Shown: positions 47,638-64,000 of the stretch, piece after piece | Layout: the number at the start of each line of letters is the position of its first letter | Position numbering within the stretch: the stretch's first letter is position 1 | DNA from: Urophycis tenuis | Lineage: Eukaryota; Chordata; Actinopteri; Gadiformes; Phycidae | Length of the DNA stretch: 64,000 nt | Direction of reading: 5' to 3' | NCBI GenBank assembly: GCA_036785325.1 | Contig: JAXIVH010000005.1 | Coordinates: 17,602,425-17,666,424, forward strand | Notes under the pieces: generated by a model | Database searches by the model: none | What the model was told of the DNA's origin: nothing | Seen by the model: the letters and a program-made list of their open reading frames with translations, nothing else | Made by a program: the position numbers and the translations under genes

Positions 47638-49827
47638 GACAAACTTGAATTCTGTCTTCTTCCATAACCACACACACAATATGCCACCAATATATTTTTT
47701 ATCTATTTCTTTGCCAGTGAAAATAAAACAGGAGTTTGGAGCAGAATAAACCAAACACGCCTTTCAATGTTTTACAATTCTGTACCATAAACTGGTAACG
47801 TACGGTATGATTATTAATACTGTACGAATACTTAGAGTTTAACTGACAATCACACATGATTGAAACAGTGACATCATCTTTAGAGAATAGAATGAGCCAA
47901 TGTCTGTGTTGAAATAGCTCATTGCATTGGCTGTTTTGTATTGGCTCAGGGTGTTGCCAGGTGATGGCAATGTGTCTCTCTAGTTGCTGTTTTCCATAGG
48001 AAAGGTGCTGAACGATGTTACACCGTAGATGTTTCAGATCCAAGAACACATTGGGCTGTTATGGTTATTTAAATATTACATTTAAATATCATTCAAATGT
48101 TACAGGGTCACCACTTTCCATGTTTGAATGAAACAACACAAGAGGTTTACAAAATAAATAACATTTCTGAAAGGTGTCAAGTTAAAACATTCTCACTGTT
48201 TAAGTGTGGCAAGGCAAAGCTAGCTAACTCCTAGTGCGGCAGATGTTAGTTAGCATAGCAGTAATTCAATGCTAGCTCCTAACGCTGGAGGTGCTAGTTA
48301 GCACAGCAGTAATTTACCACTAGCCCCTACAGCTGGAGAAGCTAATTAGCTTTGCAGTAATGCAAAGGTAGGTCTGACTGATGAAGATGCTAGTTAGCTC
48401 AGCAATACCTCAATGCCAGTTCTACTGCTGGAGATATTAGGTAGCTCAGTGGTAATTCATAGCTAAAAACTTAAATGCCGGCGTCTTCTACTGCGGATGG
48501 TAGCTAGTTAGCCTAGCAGTAAGTTAAAGGTGCAATGGTAGCGGGCTAGTAAAAAAAGATCCCCAGGTCAGTAGGCTACACGCCCAGCCACTTGCAAAGG
48601 TAAACAATGCACTGGTGTAGCCAATATAACACTCTGCTAACTCTGGTAACTCTTAGGGTGTTAGGGTAGCTACGATGATGTCAGTGAGCTTGGCTAACAT
48701 TGCTGTATATAAGCTAACACTCCACGTTTTCACATTAAGCCAGAGATAACTACTGGTACCTGAGTGTTCAGTGGCAAATGTTAAGTTGAGGATATAACCT
48801 AGCCTCAGAGTCGCTCTACTTTAATGATATGGCCTTTGGACCACAAGCAAAACACTACAAGCGTGGATGTATTGACCAGTTTATAAATAGCAGGGATAAT
48901 CTTAAACCGACCAGTTTAATGTAGTATGTTCGATGTAAACTGAACAGCAGTGCTGCCCGGGCAGAACATCACTGGCAGTATAATATAAAGAAAAGTGTCC
49001 GTCAGTGCAGTTTGTAGAGTTGGCATATGAAGGGAAATAATCATCACCTCATGATTATCTTGGGAATCAGTCAACATAACGGTCAGTTCGTACAGCCTCA
49101 CACACAAAATATACTCATTTTCAAACTGTAAAAGTGTGGATCTGAAAAGCAGATTTCTATAATCAAGGTCATAAAATGTTTTTCATATTTCTCACAGATA
49201 TATATTCATTTCCTTAAGCACTAGCCATCTTTAGCTCCGTGGTAGTAAAAAGTATAATACTGTGCTGGTGAAGAGGGGACAACTCTAGATCTGTTGAGTA
49301 CGCTCTGTCCACTTCATTATCCGTTGGAAGATATGATCAGTCAATTTCATAATCTGTTGAAGAATTGATGGTCCACGTCCATGGTGGTGCTTAATGGTAA
49401 TCGATGGCAAAAACATGCAGAATTTAACATTTAATTCAAAACATTTGGCAACGTAAGAAGCCATATCCCCCAAACATTTATATGTGTTAAAACGTCCACT
49501 GGGCTAGCAGGATCCTTGCACACTAGCAAGCAGGCTAGCTGCAGGTGGTGTTCAGCAGGAGCAACCTGTGGTTAGCGTGCAGCACTAGCTTGACAACTGC
49601 TAGCCATCCCAGGTCCAACTCTGGCTCCCTTGCTGTTTTGTCCCAGGTCAACTCTTCACCAAGGTCTCTCGGCCATGTGAGAGAGCCTTCAGCTACTCCA
49701 GGTGTAGGAAGACTCTTCTAGTTCCTGGTATAAAATCCTCTGTCCATGAAAAAACTAGAAAACGGAAACTGAAAGTCCTGGACAGGTTGCCTGATACTAC
49801 ACCAGATGCCTGGCATGGGACCCAGGG

Positions 49828-54841
<5,014 letters not shown>

Positions 54842-55903
54842 GTTAACAGCCGTTGTAATGGCCAACTTGAGATCCTATTACTTCTGTTCTGCACATGCGC
54901 CACAGGCGCTACCTCTACGCAACACGTGAACCATGGGAATTGTAGTTCTAAATAAGTTAGTGACATAAAGGCCTTGTATTTGTGGTGTGTTTTGTTTATT
55001 AAACATATACAATAGAGGGAACGAGTCCCCAACTATGTACTTGCTTGGTTCGTAATACAAGGGTTAGTTAAATGACATCGTAAACGAAGACGACAACCCT
55101 ATTGCGCAACATCTTATGAGGGAATCACGAGATAAATAACAACAGAGAATCAAGAGTCAAACCTGGTCACAAGTCAAAAGTTATTTAAAATAACTATTTA
55201 ACAATATCGGCACGTACTTCTGTTACGTTAAACCATACACTGTATAGATCGACACGGGCGGACAATTTCAACATTACGATTGAAAACTACAACTCCCATA
55301 TCAAAACAGATAAACCCATGTTTAGGAAGTCATCAAAGTCCCCGTCCCCTCCAGTTTCTCCCAAAATAATCTGAACGCAAATACCTTTTATATATATATC
55401 CTATATCCCCGTGTCGGTGAAGACAATGTCATGACGTTGCGGTTCACAGCACATATCGAGGTCGTGTCAAAGGAGAAAGGTGCGGTCGACTGCTTTCGTT
55501 GTGGACTGGTCTGCGGTGCACACAGCGTCGGCTCCAGACATGTGGCAGCAGCAGGACAGGGAGGCTGCTGCTGCTGCTGGGGCACAACAGCATGATTGTA
55601 TACCCTTCTCAGGTCACAGTCGAGCTCCAACTCAACACATCGCAGATACTTTCTCAGGTAGCCACTACCCCTCGCCTCCTAAAGATCGGGTTTGAGTTGT
55701 ATTCTTGTGGAATTACATAGCGCGTGGCTGTAGTGATTGAGTGAGGCGACAGTTTAATACTAATAACAACAATTGAGTTGATCGGTTAGTTGTCAGGGCT
55801 TTCTTAGCATGGCATACCACAGGAAGAAGGTTACTTGTTATTGAGGCGACCATTTCGATTTCAAAAGACATTTGATTATCCATGTAATCCGTGTATCCAG
55901 ACA

Positions 55904-55982
<79 letters not shown>

Positions 55983-56896
55983 GCGTGAACAGTGGTCCTA
56001 TTGATCGACATATTATCAGAAAAAGAAGAACCTTGACTGGAAAGTTCTCCCTACTGTACTCATGTTCATCAAGGTATAGATTCAACTTCTACACTTCACA
56101 CCATTTTCTCTTTTCTATATTATTTAGATCAGGTTATGGTCTAGTAGCCTATGGTGTTAATGTGTGGTAATATGTAGACAGTTCATTATACATTTTTCCA
56201 CTTGAAGTAGGTATCCATCATAACCCCATGTTCTTAAGTCAGTAGACTCTAAGTTCTTCTACTTTGGTCTAATTTGCTGTCTGTTCTAAGCAACACTGAC
56301 CATAGAAGAAGATTAACAGTAGAGGTTGAAGTTTTAGGTAACTGGATTGGCTGTTGTTTGCACTGTTAACAGATGGACCTCACGTATTCCCTTAACACAC
56401 TGAGAGACCAGCACATAGTGCTGTCAATATATCGGCTATATAGACGTAATATGAGGAATGCTGTACCATTCAAATGGTAAATATACGAAATAGCTTTTGC
56501 ATCTTTATGATCAATGTCTCTCGTTAAGTTATGCTGGGCAATTATAGAGGTTACTTTTAGAATATATTTTTTATGGGATTTGGTGTCTTTATGGAGAGTA
56601 CAGTGATGAGGATTGAGAAGGGATGACATGTCGCCATCTTGATTTGTTCACTGTCAGGTTGAGCCAGTCTTTACCCATTAAGCCATTCAGCAGATGCAAA
56701 AGTGGCTGAGGACAATCAATAAAAGCATCTGATCATTGTTGATCATACACAGAAGGTTTTAAGTTCTGTGTGACCTTGTTCCTAAAGTACAACTGGACAG
56801 ATTGCAGAGTAAATTGCCAATACAGTCTTTAGTTAATGTGTATTCTGTCTTCCCCCCCCCCCCCCCTCAGGGTGAGAGTGGAGAGTAAGGGTCTGG
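54842..56896. other. Shared upstream region of dcun1d2 and tmco3
   Basis: The two genes diverge from this 2-kb interval. 54842-54960 is the probable dcun1d2 5' UTR/promoter. A (TG)n tract lies at 55905-55980. A run of about 16 C and CTCAG at 56853-56870 is an acceptor in front of the tmco3 start exon, so a non-coding tmco3 exon must lie upstream. One candidate donor is CTTTCTCAG|GTAGCC near 55656, but I cannot fix that exon. Confidence 0.45.

Positions 56897-64000
<7,104 letters not shown>

Overview
This is vertebrate nuclear DNA, almost certainly from a teleost fish. Six multi-exon genes with canonical introns can be read exon by exon. They are cul4a (+), lamp1 (+), grtp1 (-), adprhl1 (-), dcun1d2 (-) and tmco3 (+), the same order and orientation I recall for human 13q34. 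The teleost call rests on the compact introns, hAT-type MITEs and tRNA-derived SINEs of fish type, and protein divergence from human. The extreme density of (CA)n tracts and minisatellites recalls gadiform (cod-like) genomes, but that finer placement is only inference.

Layout. 1-11.8 kb: cul4a from coding exon 2 to the stop and poly(A) signal. 11.8-13.7 kb: intergenic DNA and the lamp1 promoter, with TFEB-type E-boxes. 13.7-23.7 kb: lamp1. 23.9-30.8 kb: grtp1, tail to tail with lamp1. 30.8-34.3 kb: grtp1 CpG-rich promoter, one arm of a large inverted repeat and a hAT MITE. 34.3-45.1 kb: adprhl1, with a short pseudoenzyme form and a large alternative last exon. 45.1-49.8 kb: minisatellite DNA and the probable dcun1d2 3' UTR. 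49.8-54.8 kb: dcun1d2. 54.8-56.9 kb: shared upstream region. 56.9-64 kb: tmco3, cut off by the window end.

The products include a cullin-4 ubiquitin ligase scaffold and a DCN1-like protein that promotes cullin neddylation, a lysosomal membrane glycoprotein, a Rab-GAP, a cardiac-type ADP-ribosylhydrolase pseudoenzyme and a CPA2-like antiporter. Only the cullin and DCN1-like proteins have an obvious biochemical link. I see no operon-like or defence system; the clustering is ancestral synteny.

The most unusual signal is architectural. Five minisatellites in four genes have repeat units that straddle an exon-intron boundary. Each copies a functional splice site plus 16-41 nt of coding sequence many times into the intron: cul4a acceptor, lamp1 donor, adprhl1 donor (about 47 copies), tmco3 donor and tmco3 acceptor (13 copies). 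Other points are a U12-type AT-AC intron in cul4a, a GC-AG intron in dcun1d2, an adprhl1 donor that contains the short-form stop codon, a frame-shifting 29-bp duplication in the long adprhl1 exon, an intronic array with 24 UGCAUG motifs, interstitial telomere repeats, and a SINE whose A-box head has been amplified into a minisatellite.
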